64,000 nt of DNA from Moritella sp. 24 (GTDB taxonomy: Bacteria; Pseudomonadota; Gammaproteobacteria; Enterobacterales; Moritellaceae), in contig NZ_CP056123.1 of NCBI RefSeq assembly GCF_018219155.1, forward strand, positions 1,497,505-1,561,504, written 5' to 3'. Positions 49,443 through 58,697 of the stretch are shown here, piece after piece. Made by a program: the position numbers and the translations under genes. The first letter of the stretch is position 1. Every line of letters begins with the position of its first letter. The notes under the pieces were generated by a model. The model made no database searches, was not told where the DNA came from, and was given only the letters and a program-made list of their open reading frames with translations.

Positions 49443-50204
49443 TTATTGCCCGTAGTACATGCAAATTCGCTTGCCGTTGATTTCGTGAATATCAAAATCA
49501 GTGTCGTAAATCGCTGACAATGTTGCTTGGTTTATGATCTCTGCAACAGTACCATTTGCGACAACTTTGCCTTTTTTGAGCGCGACGATATTGTCTGAAT
49601 AACAAGACGCAAAGTTAATATCATGGATCACGATAACAACCGCTTTGCCTAACTCGTGCGCCAAGGTTTTGATATTTTTCATGATCTGTAATGAATGTTT
49701 AATGTCGAGGTTATTGAGTGGCTCATCTAAAAATACATAGTCAGTATCTTGTGCCACAACCATGGCGATAAAGGCTAATTGACGTTGGCCACCACTGAGC
49801 TCATCAAGATACTTATTTTCAATCGGTGTTAAATCTAAATAGCCAATGGCTTTGTTAATGACGTCATTGTCGTTAGCTGTTAACTTACCTTGACTATAAG
49901 GATAGCGTCCAAACGCCACTAATTCTCGTACGGTAAAGCGCATATTAAGATTGTTAGACTGACGTAATACCGCGAGTTTTTTTGCCAGTGCTTTGGTATC
50001 CCAATCTAATACGTCTTGGTTGTCGATAATGACGCTACCACTGTCTTTATTTAATAAGCGACTTGCCATCGACAGCACGGTGCTTTTACCTGCGCCGTTA
50101 GGACCTATAATTGATGTTACCTCGCCCTTAATGAAAGAGGCTGAAGCCTGATCGACAACTTTGTGTTGGCCAAAGGATTTAGATAAATTAGTTAATGAAA
50201 TCAC
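49443..50204 (-). CDS. Iron-siderophore ABC transporter ATPase (VctC/FepC-like)
   Basis: This 253-residue ATPase drives import through the two permeases encoded upstream. Motifs are Walker A GPNGAGKST, Q-loop LRQSNN, signature LSGGQRQLAF, Walker B YVFLDEPLNNLD and the switch His in VIVIHDINFA. The start is GTG with AGGA nine bases upstream. It lies 36 bases after the second permease gene. The closest known types are VctC and FatE of vibrios, judged by motif style and gene order. Confidence 0.94.
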   Translation of the reverse strand: MISLTNLSKSFGQHKVVDQASASFIKGEVTSIIGPNGAGKSTVLSMASRLLNKDSGSVIIDNQDVLDWDTKALAKKLAVLRQSNNLNMRFTVRELVAFGRYPYSQGKLTANDNDVINKAIGYLDLTPIENKYLDELSGGQRQLAFIAMVVAQDTDYVFLDEPLNNLDIKHSLQIMKNIKTLAHELGKAVVIVIHDINFASCYSDNIVALKKGKVVANGTVAEIINQATLSAIYDTDFDIHEINGKRICMYYGQ

Positions 50205-50240
50205 GTTTATGTGTCCTACTTACTTTATTAAAGCGTAATG

Positions 50241-51197
50241 CTAGTGAATTTTTTGTCGAACAAGCAGTGATAAGAAGTACAAACCACCCACGAAATTGAT
50301 GACGACGCTAAGCGTGGTTGAAAAACTAAAAACATTTTCGATGATCCATTGTCCCGATAACAACATCGACATCGCCATTAAACTGCTGGCAATAAGTAGC
50401 GTGTGATGGCGATAGGTGTGGAAGAACTCCTTGGTTAAATTAGCGACCAGTAAACCGAAAAACATCACGGGACCAACCAAGGCGGTGGATAGTGAGATCA
50501 TGATTGCCACCAATATCAATACTTGTTTGGTGACGCGTTGAGTATCAACACCTAAGCTAATTGCATTGTCGTTATCTAACCAAAATACATCTAGCACAGG
50601 CGCTAGTTTGAATAACAAGGCGCTGACGATAAGCAGTGGGATCACGCAGAAGTACACGAGCTCTTGGTTCACATTGTTAAAGCTGGCAAATATACTTGAT
50701 TGAATGGTGAAAAAATCATTGGGGTCAACCAGCATCATGAAAAACGATGAAACATTATCAAACAGTTGGCCGAAGATAACCCCAAGCAGTAATAGTGTAA
50801 TGACGTTACCCTGGCCACTGTTACTACGGAAATAGAAACCAAACAGTAATAACGAAAATCCGATCATAATGGCAACAGACAAGGCAAAGTTAACAAAGGG
50901 ATTTAATAACAGCACACTAAAGCTACCAAAGATAACTACGACCAAAATTTGGGTGAGCAAATACAAGCCATCAAAACCCATAATACTCGGGGTTAAAATA
51001 CGATTATGGGTAATTGTTTGAAACACCAATGATGACTGCGCAATGGCAATACTAGCAATGATCATGGCTAATACTTTCGGTACGCGACGAGATAAAAAGT
51101 ATTCATAGTTTGAAGCATCTAAGCCAATCCCGATGAATAAAAATGTAAACAGTACTGTGATAACGGCCAGCGCGGTGAGCTTCATGGAATCAGACAT
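50241..51197 (-). CDS. Iron-siderophore ABC transporter permease (VctG-like)
   Basis: This 318-residue FecCD-family permease has about nine helices. Family segments are RRVPKVLAMIIASIAIAQSS near the N-terminus and LGVDTQRVTKQVLILVAIMI. GPVMFFGLLVANLTKEFF is the loop that contacts the ATPase. Its start overlaps the end of the preceding permease gene by eight bases, so the pair is translationally coupled. Confidence 0.93.
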   Translation of the reverse strand: MSDSMKLTALAVITVLFTFLFIGIGLDASNYEYFLSRRVPKVLAMIIASIAIAQSSLVFQTITHNRILTPSIMGFDGLYLLTQILVVVIFGSFSVLLLNPFVNFALSVAIMIGFSLLLFGFYFRSNSGQGNVITLLLLGVIFGQLFDNVSSFFMMLVDPNDFFTIQSSIFASFNNVNQELVYFCVIPLLIVSALLFKLAPVLDVFWLDNDNAISLGVDTQRVTKQVLILVAIMISLSTALVGPVMFFGLLVANLTKEFFHTYRHHTLLIASSLMAMSMLLSGQWIIENVFSFSTTLSVVINFVGGLYFLSLLVRQKIH

Positions 51198-52125
51198 TTT
51201 GCTTCCCCTTTACAATGAAGAAGATAAAGACCACGCCACCAAGCATGCTGATGATCATTGAAATGGGGATCTCGTAAGGGAAGATGATCACGCGACCAAT
51301 GACATCACAAAGTAAAATCAAAATAGCGCCGATGATAGCCGTAAGCGGAATATTCTTACGTAAATTATCTCCGTAGAATTGCGCTACTAAATTCGGCACG
51401 ATAAGGCCTAAGAAGGGCAGTTGACCGACAATCATCACCACTGAGGCTGACATTATAGACACAAGCATAATACCGATGAACAGCACTTGTTTGTAATTCA
51501 GGCCAATATTAGTGGCGAAGTCTTTACCCATGCCAACGGCAGATAAACGGGTTGCATACCAATAGCTAATAACAGAAATAGGTAGGGCGATATACAGGAG
51601 CTCATAGTTACCTTGCAAAATGCTGGCAAAGTTAGCTACCTTCCAAGTTGATAAATTTTGTATAGCATCATATTTATAAGCGATAAAGCTAGCGGCAGAA
51701 GACACCACATTGCCAAAAATGATACCGATTAATGGCACATAAACAGCGTTCTTAAATTGAGTGCGATGGATAAACTGAATAAATACCAGTGTACCGGCGA
51801 TCGCCATGCCAAAAATAAGCAATAGACTATCGCCATGACCCAGAAAGACTAAACTTAATACATAGCCGAGCATGGCACACTCAATGGTGCCAGATGTCGA
51901 CGGTGACGCAAATCGGTTCTGACTGATCTGCTGCATGATAAGCCCAGCAATACTCAGCCCTGCACCCGAGAGTAAGATAGCGAGTAAGCGGGGTAAGCGG
52001 CTGATTAGCAGTAATTCGATAGCATCCGTATCGTCCGCTAAAATGGCAGCTAACGATAAGTCTGCCACGCCAATAAATACCGATGCTATGCTGAGTAACA
52101 CCAGCACAAAGAGTAATTTTTTCAA
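51190..52125 (-). CDS. Iron-siderophore ABC transporter permease (VctD-like)
   Basis: This 311-residue FecCD-family permease has about nine helices. Typical segments are LLISRLPRLLAILLSGAGLS, NRFASPSTSGTIECAMLGYV and GQLPFLGLIVPNLVAQFYGD. The start is probably TTG at 52125, which has GAGG seven bases upstream; a TTG four codons earlier is also possible. It follows the binding-protein gene almost directly. Confidence 0.92.
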   Translation of the reverse strand: MKKLLFVLVLLSIASVFIGVADLSLAAILADDTDAIELLLISRLPRLLAILLSGAGLSIAGLIMQQISQNRFASPSTSGTIECAMLGYVLSLVFLGHGDSLLLIFGMAIAGTLVFIQFIHRTQFKNAVYVPLIGIIFGNVVSSAASFIAYKYDAIQNLSTWKVANFASILQGNYELLYIALPISVISYWYATRLSAVGMGKDFATNIGLNYKQVLFIGIMLVSIMSASVVMIVGQLPFLGLIVPNLVAQFYGDNLRKNIPLTAIIGAILILLCDVIGRVIIFPYEIPISMIISMLGGVVFIFFIVKGKQNV

Positions 52126-52137
52126 GGTGAGCCTCAA

Positions 52138-53043
52138 TTACAGTGCGCGTGATTGCTGCATATCTTGGATCATTTTATCGGTAGCTGTGACGCCCGAAAG
52201 TGCAATATACCAGGCGTTAATATCAAGGTAATTTAGATTATTATTTTTATAGGCTTTGGTTGATTTAACCAGCGGGTTGGCAAACTCTTCACGGGTACGA
52301 CTTTTGTCTTTATTAATCAGTTTGTCTTTGTCGATAATGAACAGGTTAGCGGGGTTCACGTTGCTAATGAATTCATACGAGATCAAATCACCATGGCGAG
52401 ATTCTTTAATATTGGGTACCGCTTCTTGGAAACCAAAGTCACGGTAGATGGCAGAGAAGCGAGACTGTGCACCAAACGTAGTGATATTACCGCCTGCACT
52501 CATTACCGTTAATGCTTTCACGTCGTTGGTTTTATTGTAGCTAGCAATTTCGGTGATTTGAGTATCAACACTGGCAATCTTAGCTTCTACTTTTGGTTGT
52601 ATTTCAAAGATATCACCCAGCATACGCCATTGCTGTTGGGTACTCTGCCAGTAGCCATTTGATTCTGGTGCGAACATCACTGTTGGAGCAATTTTGGACA
52701 GCTCTTTATAAGATTCGACAGCGCGAGAGCCAATAATAATTACATCTGGTTTTTGCATGTAAATGGTTTCAAAATCAGGTTCGTTTAAGCTACCAGACGA
52801 CGCGAACTCTTTGCCTTTATACTTCAATAAGTAATTTGGCATCGTTGTCGCTTTACTTACTGCAACTGGCTTAATACCAAAGTAATCTAAGGCATCTAGC
52901 GACCCTGTGCCAATCACGACAACACGCTCAGGTTTAGTGTCTAATGTTGTTTTACCTAATTGATGAGTGACAGTGATCGTGTCTGATAATGCATTCGCAG
53001 AGAATAATAGGCCAAAGAAAGTAGCTACAACTGATAGTTTCAT
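52138..53043 (-). CDS. Periplasmic iron-siderophore-binding protein (VctP/CeuE-like)
   Basis: This 301-residue class III binding protein has a signal peptide ending near FSANA-L. Lobes start with VTHQLGKTTLDTKPERVVVI and LDALDYFGIKPVAVS. The segment SRHGDLISYEF carries His and Tyr in a place like the Fe-coordinating pair of CeuE/VctP, proteins that bind ferric catecholates. The start at 53043 was chosen because the signal peptide begins there and a Fur-like box lies directly upstream; an open frame to 53157 adds 38 unlikely residues. First gene of the operon binding protein, permease, permease, ATPase, SIP. Confidence 0.9.
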   Translation of the reverse strand: MKLSVVATFFGLLFSANALSDTITVTHQLGKTTLDTKPERVVVIGTGSLDALDYFGIKPVAVSKATTMPNYLLKYKGKEFASSGSLNEPDFETIYMQKPDVIIIGSRAVESYKELSKIAPTVMFAPESNGYWQSTQQQWRMLGDIFEIQPKVEAKIASVDTQITEIASYNKTNDVKALTVMSAGGNITTFGAQSRFSAIYRDFGFQEAVPNIKESRHGDLISYEFISNVNPANLFIIDKDKLINKDKSRTREEFANPLVKSTKAYKNNNLNYLDINAWYIALSGVTATDKMIQDMQQSRAL

Positions 53044-53057
53044 ATTAATCGAAATCC

Positions 53058-53078
53058 AAATGATAATTGTTCGTATTT
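53058..53078 (-). promoter_or_regulatory. Probable Fur box
   Basis: On the minus strand the 21 bases match the inverted-repeat Fur consensus AAATGATAATGATTATCATTT at 16 positions by hand count, with the right half complete. It lies 15 bases before the binding-protein ATG. A TATGAT hexamer that could be a -10 element is just upstream on the same strand. Repression by Fe-Fur is the expected control. Confidence 0.75.
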
Positions 53079-53327
53079 CGTTATCATATATAAAACAAAG
53101 CGCTGTGACCAGTAAATTGAAGGTAAATAATGTAAAGTAAATATTAATGTAAAGCACTGTAAATTAACGTCATTTAGTGTTTTAAATACCGTTGTGATAA
53201 CGTGTTTATGCCGAATGTGAAGAACGTAAAGGTAATATTAAGCAATACACGAATTGTGTTATGTTGAGCCTTTATTCTATAACCCATTCTTATAACAGAG
53301 GGTTATCGCTCTATTTATGAGGTATTT

Positions 53328-53666
53328 ATGGATACGCCCGTTAACAGCCATGCAGACTATCATGCGCATTTTTATTTCGATGCGTCATCGCAAGCACACG
53401 CCGAGGCCTTAAGAACAAGTATTAATAAAGAGCTGGGTTTGTATGTTGGTAATTTCAATACTAAACCAGTAGGGCCTCATCCACAGTGGAGCTTTCAGGC
53501 TTCGTTCACTGCAGACGATTTTGATGTATTTGTACCTTGGTGTATTGAAAACAGAAAAGAGCTATCAGTATTATTACACGCAGTTACAGGTGATGACTTA
53601 CTCGATCACACCGAATATGTGCAATGGTTAGGTACGCCCATTACACTCGATTTATCGCGTTTCTAG
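53328..53666 (+). CDS. DOPA 4,5-dioxygenase-family protein
   Basis: This 112-residue protein matches a family named for a fungal DOPA dioxygenase: DYHAHFYFDASSQAHAEALR at the N-terminus with the HxH pair, PVGPHPQWSFQASF in the middle and LLHAVTGDDLLDHTEYVQWL near the end. Bacterial members are common and of unclear function; histidines suggest a metal site. It is divergent from the Fur-regulated operon and could share its regulatory region. Confidence 0.88.
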   Translation: MDTPVNSHADYHAHFYFDASSQAHAEALRTSINKELGLYVGNFNTKPVGPHPQWSFQASFTADDFDVFVPWCIENRKELSVLLHAVTGDDLLDHTEYVQWLGTPITLDLSRF

Positions 53667-53681
53667 TATCTCTGGTATTGT

Positions 53682-53710
53682 GAGTGCTTTAGCACTCTTT
53701 CATATTTTAA
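53682..53710 (+). terminator. Rho-independent terminator
   Basis: GAGTGC pairs with GCACTC around TTTA, followed by TTTCATATTTT. It lies 15 bases after the DOPA-dioxygenase-family gene. Confidence 0.8.
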
Positions 53711-53794
53711 TGTTCTTCTATATTTAAGTTATTGCCGCGTGATGGCCTTGCTGCTTCCAACAATATATTGAAACAAAAGAACAAAGAGCCTACC

Positions 53795-53854
53795 ATGCAG
53801 ATATTAAGAAAACTTAAACAGCGTATAGTCTATGTGGAGTATAAATATGAATAA
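53795..53854 (+). CDS. Possible 19-residue leader peptide
   Basis: ATG at 53795 opens a short basic frame (MQILRKLKQRIVYVEYKYE) with AAAGAG before it. Its stop at 53852 overlaps the start of the next frame by eight bases. Such an overlap can couple translation. It has no residue run typical of an attenuator. Confidence 0.25.
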   Translation: MQILRKLKQRIVYVEYKYE

Positions 53855-54062
53855 TGATGATCTTCAAAATTTATTAAACAGCATTCAATCTGAAGTTAAA
53901 AATGATGCTACGTCTGGTAAAAATACAACTACTTATAAATTATCTGATGAAGCCCTTACTGAAAAAGTACTTGATGTACTTGCTGAAAGTCTAAAGGGTT
54001 ACAAAGACGTCAAAATTGACGGCAGTGATTTAATTCTGACTCATTCAGACAAAGAAGCTTAA
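53847..54062 (+). CDS. Small acidic hypothetical protein
   Basis: This 71-residue protein starts at the ATG at 53847, which has TGGAG eight bases upstream. It is soluble, begins MNNDDLQNLLNSIQSEVKND and ends with a short beta-like unit (KDVKIDGSDLILTHSD). No family is recognised. A 19-codon frame overlaps its start. The spacing to neighbours suggests an independent gene. Confidence 0.6.
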   Translation: MNNDDLQNLLNSIQSEVKNDATSGKNTTTYKLSDEALTEKVLDVLAESLKGYKDVKIDGSDLILTHSDKEA

Positions 54063-54529
54063 TCACACACTACAAACTTAGCTCCTACCAAATATGAGGT
54101 CGTTTTAACGTGACCTCTGGCTAAGCGCAAAGAACTGTTGGTTATGACGATGACCAGCGGTTATTTTCCTGTCTAAATTACTTCTCACATCAATTTGATG
54201 ATTCGACTACTATTTTACTTTCCCTTTTACTTTCCTTCTCCCTCTCCCTTGACCGAGTATTAGAGCCAATATATCTCGATAAATGGTTAGTATTTCCTTC
54301 GTTATTAGAGCGATATTTCTAGTTATATACTACCTACAGAAAGTTAATGCTCATCTCATACTTTTTGCTGATTGCCTGTGCTGCTTATAATTCGATACAC
54401 TTTCGCACATTAACGGTTTGTAAGATATTGCCCTGACTGCTTGATGTTATATCTCATGTAATCAAAGCCAAAATCGTAACCGTTAATAATAAGGGAAATT
54501 ATCATAAACACAGAAAAGGATTAAAAGAG
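54063..54529. other. Intergenic region, nothing coding seen
   Basis: About 470 bases without a gene. An inverted repeat (GAGGTC at 54096 with GACCTC at 54112) soon after the small gene may end its transcript. A pyrimidine-rich stretch lies near 54200-54250. The promoter of the next gene should be near the 3' end. Confidence 0.45.
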
Positions 54530-55189
54530 ATGGCTAAATTTATTGTGCTTGTCGCCGCGATTACATTTGTAAATCACTATAATCCAAGTCTGTTTACCGT
54601 TATGTGGCAAAAGGGTGGGGCATTTAATGCCAGCGGGTCTGCAAAAGCGATATTATTTGTTCATAGTGAATGCGGAGCACCATGTGATGCGGCGTTAGAC
54701 CACTTACAAAGTAAATCTGTTAATGCAGAAATTATTGATGTTAAAAATAATGCCGAAGGGCGAAAGCTGTTACAGCAGTTTGTTGATACGACAACATTAC
54801 CAGTACTGGTGGTGGGTCATAATATTTATAACGGCTTTAATATTCGTAGTTATAACGAGTTTTTATATGAAGTTGAAGGCGATAACATCTTTAGCTGGAA
54901 AGATAAGCGTGTTTACAAAGAGCATTTCAATGAGTTTAATCAACCAAAGGTCGTTATTTACAGTGGTCGAGGTTGCGATAATTGTGATGACTTACGCGAT
55001 GATTTCGACTCAAATGGTATTGAGTATATTGAATGGGATATCGAAAAAGATAATGAAGCAAAAACGCGGTATAACATTTTAGCGCCAGCATATAATCGGT
55101 CAAATGGGTCATTATTATACGTGGGTACGAGGCGTATAGAGCAATTTGATATGGGGTTGGTATCTCAAGCGATAGATGATTTGATGTGA
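54530..55189 (+). CDS. Tandem glutaredoxin-like protein
   Basis: This 219-residue protein has a hydrophobic N-terminus (FIVLVAAITFVNHY), which may be a membrane anchor or signal. Two thioredoxin-fold units follow. The first has HSECGAPCD (C-x3-C, near residue 46) and a cis-Pro region TLPVLVVGHNIYNGF. The second has SGRGCDNCDDL (CxxC, near residue 148) and a matching GTRRIEQFD. Two different cysteine spacings in one chain are unusual. A thiol-redox role is likely; partner unknown. Confidence 0.65.
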   Translation: MAKFIVLVAAITFVNHYNPSLFTVMWQKGGAFNASGSAKAILFVHSECGAPCDAALDHLQSKSVNAEIIDVKNNAEGRKLLQQFVDTTTLPVLVVGHNIYNGFNIRSYNEFLYEVEGDNIFSWKDKRVYKEHFNEFNQPKVVIYSGRGCDNCDDLRDDFDSNGIEYIEWDIEKDNEAKTRYNILAPAYNRSNGSLLYVGTRRIEQFDMGLVSQAIDDLM

Positions 55190-55193
55190 TACT

Positions 55194-55223
55194 CCATCGC
55201 TAATTCAGTGTCATTAGCGATGG
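55194..55223. terminator. Stem-loop between converging genes
   Basis: CCATCGCTAA at 55194-55203 pairs exactly with TTAGCGATGG at 55214-55223 around 10 bases. It lies between two converging stops. No T-run follows, so its strength is uncertain. Confidence 0.45.
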
Positions 55224-55252
55224 AACAAAGGCGTTGCTTATATCAGGCGATA

Positions 55253-55519
55253 TTAAGCGTCGTCTTCTTCTGATTCTTCAGTATCAGCTTCAACGCTTTC
55301 TGCAACGAGACGAACACGACGTTTGTTACGTTCGATTTGGTTTTCTAAGAAACCCTTTAGTTCAGTTTCAGCCCAAACTTGTGCTTCTGCTTCTGAAGCA
55401 AAACCAGCTTGGCTTTTTGATACAACTGTTTTTTTAGATGTAATTTTTCTAACGATTTCAGCAGTCCAAGAACCGTCTACTAATACCAAATTAAAATCGT
55501 ACTTTTTACCTTTAGCCAT
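55253..55519 (-). CDS. DUF3622-like small protein
   Basis: This 88-residue soluble protein begins MAKGKKYDFNLVLVDGSWTA and has SKSQAGFASEAEAQVWAETE. It ends with an acidic tail (ADTEESEEDDA). The pattern resembles DUF3622, found in marine gammaproteobacteria; the number is from memory. AGGAAA precedes the ATG. Function unknown. Confidence 0.75.
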   Translation of the reverse strand: MAKGKKYDFNLVLVDGSWTAEIVRKITSKKTVVSKSQAGFASEAEAQVWAETELKGFLENQIERNKRRVRLVAESVEADTEESEEDDA

Positions 55520-55855
55520 GTGTCTATTTCCTAGCGATTATTCAGTGTTATATACCCAAGCGACTTTATCAAAGATTAGCTCAGGTAACTTGTTTATGCT
55601 TTTTCATTCTACTTAATCATCGCGATACGTTTTGTTATCAACACTGGATAAAGTGAAATGAATTAGAAGGCGGGATTCTAGGCTAAAATAACAAAAACAC
55701 CAGCAGTTAATTAAATTCATCACTACATTTTAGTATATAACCGTGATTTGTAGCCGCATTTGCGTAAAGAAGGGTAATTTTAATTAGCCTTACTTGTTAT
55801 ATTTCATGATTGTCGGTAAAAAGTAGCCCTATTATTAATTTAACCATAAGACCGT
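55520..55855. other. Divergent intergenic region
   Basis: About 340 AT-rich bases between the DUF3622-like gene and the next plus-strand gene. No gene was seen. It must carry two promoters. Confidence 0.4.
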
Positions 55856-56269
55856 ATGCGCATCACTAAGCCAACAAACAATGCCAATATTAGCCTGCTA
55901 TTAATAGTGGTGTTTTTGATTGCTTGTATGGTTAACAATGCTTATGCGTTTAATCAGCCTATTAATAGTAAAGCGTTAAACAACCAGACCCTCATTAGCC
56001 AGAGTGGTAATACGGCTAATTTTCCTACGGCCACAAACGTCGAACTTTATGAAGCCAGTTATCTAGACAGCAGTGATGGTGTTTGTAAGTTGACTGAAAA
56101 ACTATTGCAAAAAGCTAGTACCCACATGGATGAGCTAGTGATGGTCATTTTAATGATCATTCTGTTTAGTCATTATTTTACGCGCCAAACACTGAATTTT
56201 ACCTATCTCACCAATACATTTGTTCCCTCGCAACGCCGTCATCTCATTTTGTGCAAGTTCGACGAGTAA
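55856..56269 (+). CDS. Small exported or membrane protein upstream of scsB
   Basis: This 137-residue protein has an N-terminal hydrophobic segment (ISLLLIVVFLIACMVNNAYA) that could be a signal peptide ending at AYA-F. A second helix lies near residue 95 (ELVMVILMIILFSHYF). One Cys lies in GVCKLTEK. No family is recognised. It occupies the place of scsA in scsABCD clusters, but similarity to ScsA cannot be shown here. About 200 bases separate it from scsB. Confidence 0.5.
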   Translation: MRITKPTNNANISLLLIVVFLIACMVNNAYAFNQPINSKALNNQTLISQSGNTANFPTATNVELYEASYLDSSDGVCKLTEKLLQKASTHMDELVMVILMIILFSHYFTRQTLNFTYLTNTFVPSQRRHLILCKFDE

Positions 56270-56467
56270 TATTATTTTTATATCTAAGTCATAATTTACA
56301 TGCTAATAAGTTAATAACTATTTGATATTAAATAGTATTGATGTATTTGTGGTCACTTGGATATTTTGAAAAACTATTATGATTATCTGTAAACATGATA
56401 TGTGCGCTTAGCATGACCCGTTTATTGACAACCGACTAAATACAATTGGTATTGGGGCATTGAGATA

Positions 56468-58552
56468 ATGACTTCAACTACTTTTTGGAGACACGATTTG
56501 AAAATATTAAAAACGTTATTTGTAACTTGCTTACTGTTTATTTCAGCAAGCATTTCAGCGCAAACAACAGGCTGGTTACAAGACCCATCACACCCACCAA
56601 TCCAATTACGCTTTATGCTAACAGGGCAAGTGGATGAAGCTTCTAAAACGGTTCCGGCTGTGCTCGAGGTTAAACTTTCTGACGATTGGAAAACTTATTG
56701 GCGCTCACCAGGTGAAGGTGGTATTGCTCCCAGCATTGATTGGCAAGATTCTGAAAACCTTGTGGATAGCGATTGGCAGTGGCCGGTACCAAAGCATTTT
56801 TCACTACTTGGGTTAGAGACGTATGGCTATACCGACGCGGTTAGCTTTCCAATGCAATTACAGCTAGAAGACCTTAGCAAACCGTTAATATTGTCAGGTA
56901 AATTGACGTTATCTTCGTGCACGACTATTTGTGTATTAACAGATTACGATATTAATATGTCGGTTGATATCCAGAATCTGCAAGCTGATGCTGAAGCAAT
57001 GTTTTTATATAATAAAAGCATCACCCAAGTACCAAGAAAAGTAGATGATAATAACGCGATTGAACTGTTATGGGATCAAGCTAACAGCCAACTACAAGCG
57101 ACTGTATCGGGCTACAGTTGGGGTGACAATCCGACGCTATTGATTGATGGTGATCTCGATACCAGCTTTAAACTGGCGACTGTTGAGCATACTGAGGATC
57201 GGTTAACTGCGGTATTTAATGCGAGTAGCTGGTTAGGTGAAGTTGAGCTAATTGATAAACCGCTAAATTTCACCGTTATAGACGCTGATCAAGCGCTTGA
57301 ATTTTCGACACCTGTTATTTCAGGACAAGTCACTATCGCGGGACAATCGCTATTCGGCATCGTATTATTTGCATTGCTAGGTGGTTTGATCCTGAATGTG
57401 ATGCCTTGTGTATTACCAGTACTAGGGATGAAGTTAAGTACAATTATTGACGCACCAAATGTTGAGAAAGGCAAAATCAGACAGCAATTCCTTGCGTCAG
57501 CAGCCGGTATCATCGTGTCGTTTTGGTTACTTGCTACGTTCATCTTTGCGCTGAAAGTATCTGGCCAAGCGATAGGTTGGGGTATTCAATTCCAAAGCCC
57601 GTGGTTCATTGCAGCCATGGTGATTATTACCGCTGTGTTCTCATTGAATATGCTAGGTGCGTTTGAATTTAGTTTATCGTCAAATCTACAAACGAAATTA
57701 GCGACAGCGGGTGATGACAGTAATCGAGGCCATTTCTTGCAAGGTATGTTCGCAACCTTGTTGGCTACACCCTGCAGTGCACCATTTTTGGGTACGGCAG
57801 TTGCTTATGCACTAGGTGCTGATACGGTAAGCTTATTCGTCATCTTTACTGCGTTAGCGGTCGGTATGGCGCTGCCATGGTTATTAGTTGCAACCTTCCC
57901 AAGTCTTGTTGGTTTACTGCCTAAGCCGGGTCGTTGGATGGGCTCAGTCAAAACTGTATTTGCTGGTTTACTGATGCTTACTTGCCTTTGGTTAGTGACA
58001 TTATTAGCGAGTTTCTTACCGGTACTGGTTATATATGGCATTTTTTCCCTGATTAGCTTGGTATTCTTAGGCTTTATGGTCAAGTTAAAAGGTAAGCGTG
58101 CTGTGCTGATAAGTATGGGCGTAGGCTTATTGGCTGGGAGTGTTGTGGTATTGGGTGCTTCATTGACGACGAGTAAATGGTCAAAAGGCTTACCTGATGA
58201 TTTAGTGTGGCAAGACCTTGACACGGTACGTATCGAGGAACAAGTAAAAGAAGGTAAAACAGTATTTGTAAATATCACTGCTGATTGGTGTATTACCTGT
58301 AAAGCCAATAAGATAGGTGTGATATTACAGGATCCTGTGTATAGCAAATTGCAGGCTGAAAACATGGTGACAATGGAAGGTGATTGGACGGTTAGGTCTG
58401 AAAAGGTGACTAATTACTTACAAAATAACGGTCGTTTTGGCGTGCCATTTAATATTGTTTACGGTCCGAAGTCTCCGAACGGTATACCACTTCCGGTCAT
58501 ATTAACAGACGATGCTGTGATGAATGCAATTAAGCAAGCTAGCGGTGAATAA
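56468..58552 (+). CDS. scsB: ScsB-like thiol-disulphide reductase (DsbD family)
   Basis: This 694-residue inner-membrane protein passes electrons from cytoplasmic thioredoxin to periplasmic partners. An N-terminal signal precedes the periplasmic domain, which has SSCTTICVLTDY. The eight or so helices carry two Cys: NVMPCVLPVLG and LATPCSAPFLG. The C-terminal thioredoxin-like domain has ADWCITCKANK. The large N-terminal domain (about 280 residues) marks it as ScsB rather than DsbD. It is followed by scsC and scsD, its expected partners in copper and oxidative stress defence. Confidence 0.9.
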   Translation: MTSTTFWRHDLKILKTLFVTCLLFISASISAQTTGWLQDPSHPPIQLRFMLTGQVDEASKTVPAVLEVKLSDDWKTYWRSPGEGGIAPSIDWQDSENLVDSDWQWPVPKHFSLLGLETYGYTDAVSFPMQLQLEDLSKPLILSGKLTLSSCTTICVLTDYDINMSVDIQNLQADAEAMFLYNKSITQVPRKVDDNNAIELLWDQANSQLQATVSGYSWGDNPTLLIDGDLDTSFKLATVEHTEDRLTAVFNASSWLGEVELIDKPLNFTVIDADQALEFSTPVISGQVTIAGQSLFGIVLFALLGGLILNVMPCVLPVLGMKLSTIIDAPNVEKGKIRQQFLASAAGIIVSFWLLATFIFALKVSGQAIGWGIQFQSPWFIAAMVIITAVFSLNMLGAFEFSLSSNLQTKLATAGDDSNRGHFLQGMFATLLATPCSAPFLGTAVAYALGADTVSLFVIFTALAVGMALPWLLVATFPSLVGLLPKPGRWMGSVKTVFAGLLMLTCLWLVTLLASFLPVLVIYGIFSLISLVFLGFMVKLKGKRAVLISMGVGLLAGSVVVLGASLTTSKWSKGLPDDLVWQDLDTVRIEEQVKEGKTVFVNITADWCITCKANKIGVILQDPVYSKLQAENMVTMEGDWTVRSEKVTNYLQNNGRFGVPFNIVYGPKSPNGIPLPVILTDDAVMNAIKQASGE

Positions 58553-58697
58553 TCATTTAATTTCTATCCTGCGCAACTGCGTGGGGTAGGACTATTTATA
58601 AAGAAATTGAACAAATTATAAAGTAATGGATCAAATTATAAAAAATTGATCGAAATATACATTCACGGATCAAACAAATTTAATTATAGGAATAATA

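Noticed and set aside
57805-58365. 186-codon minus-strand frame inside scsB
   Set aside because: Shadow of scsB; no ribosome site or family resemblance.
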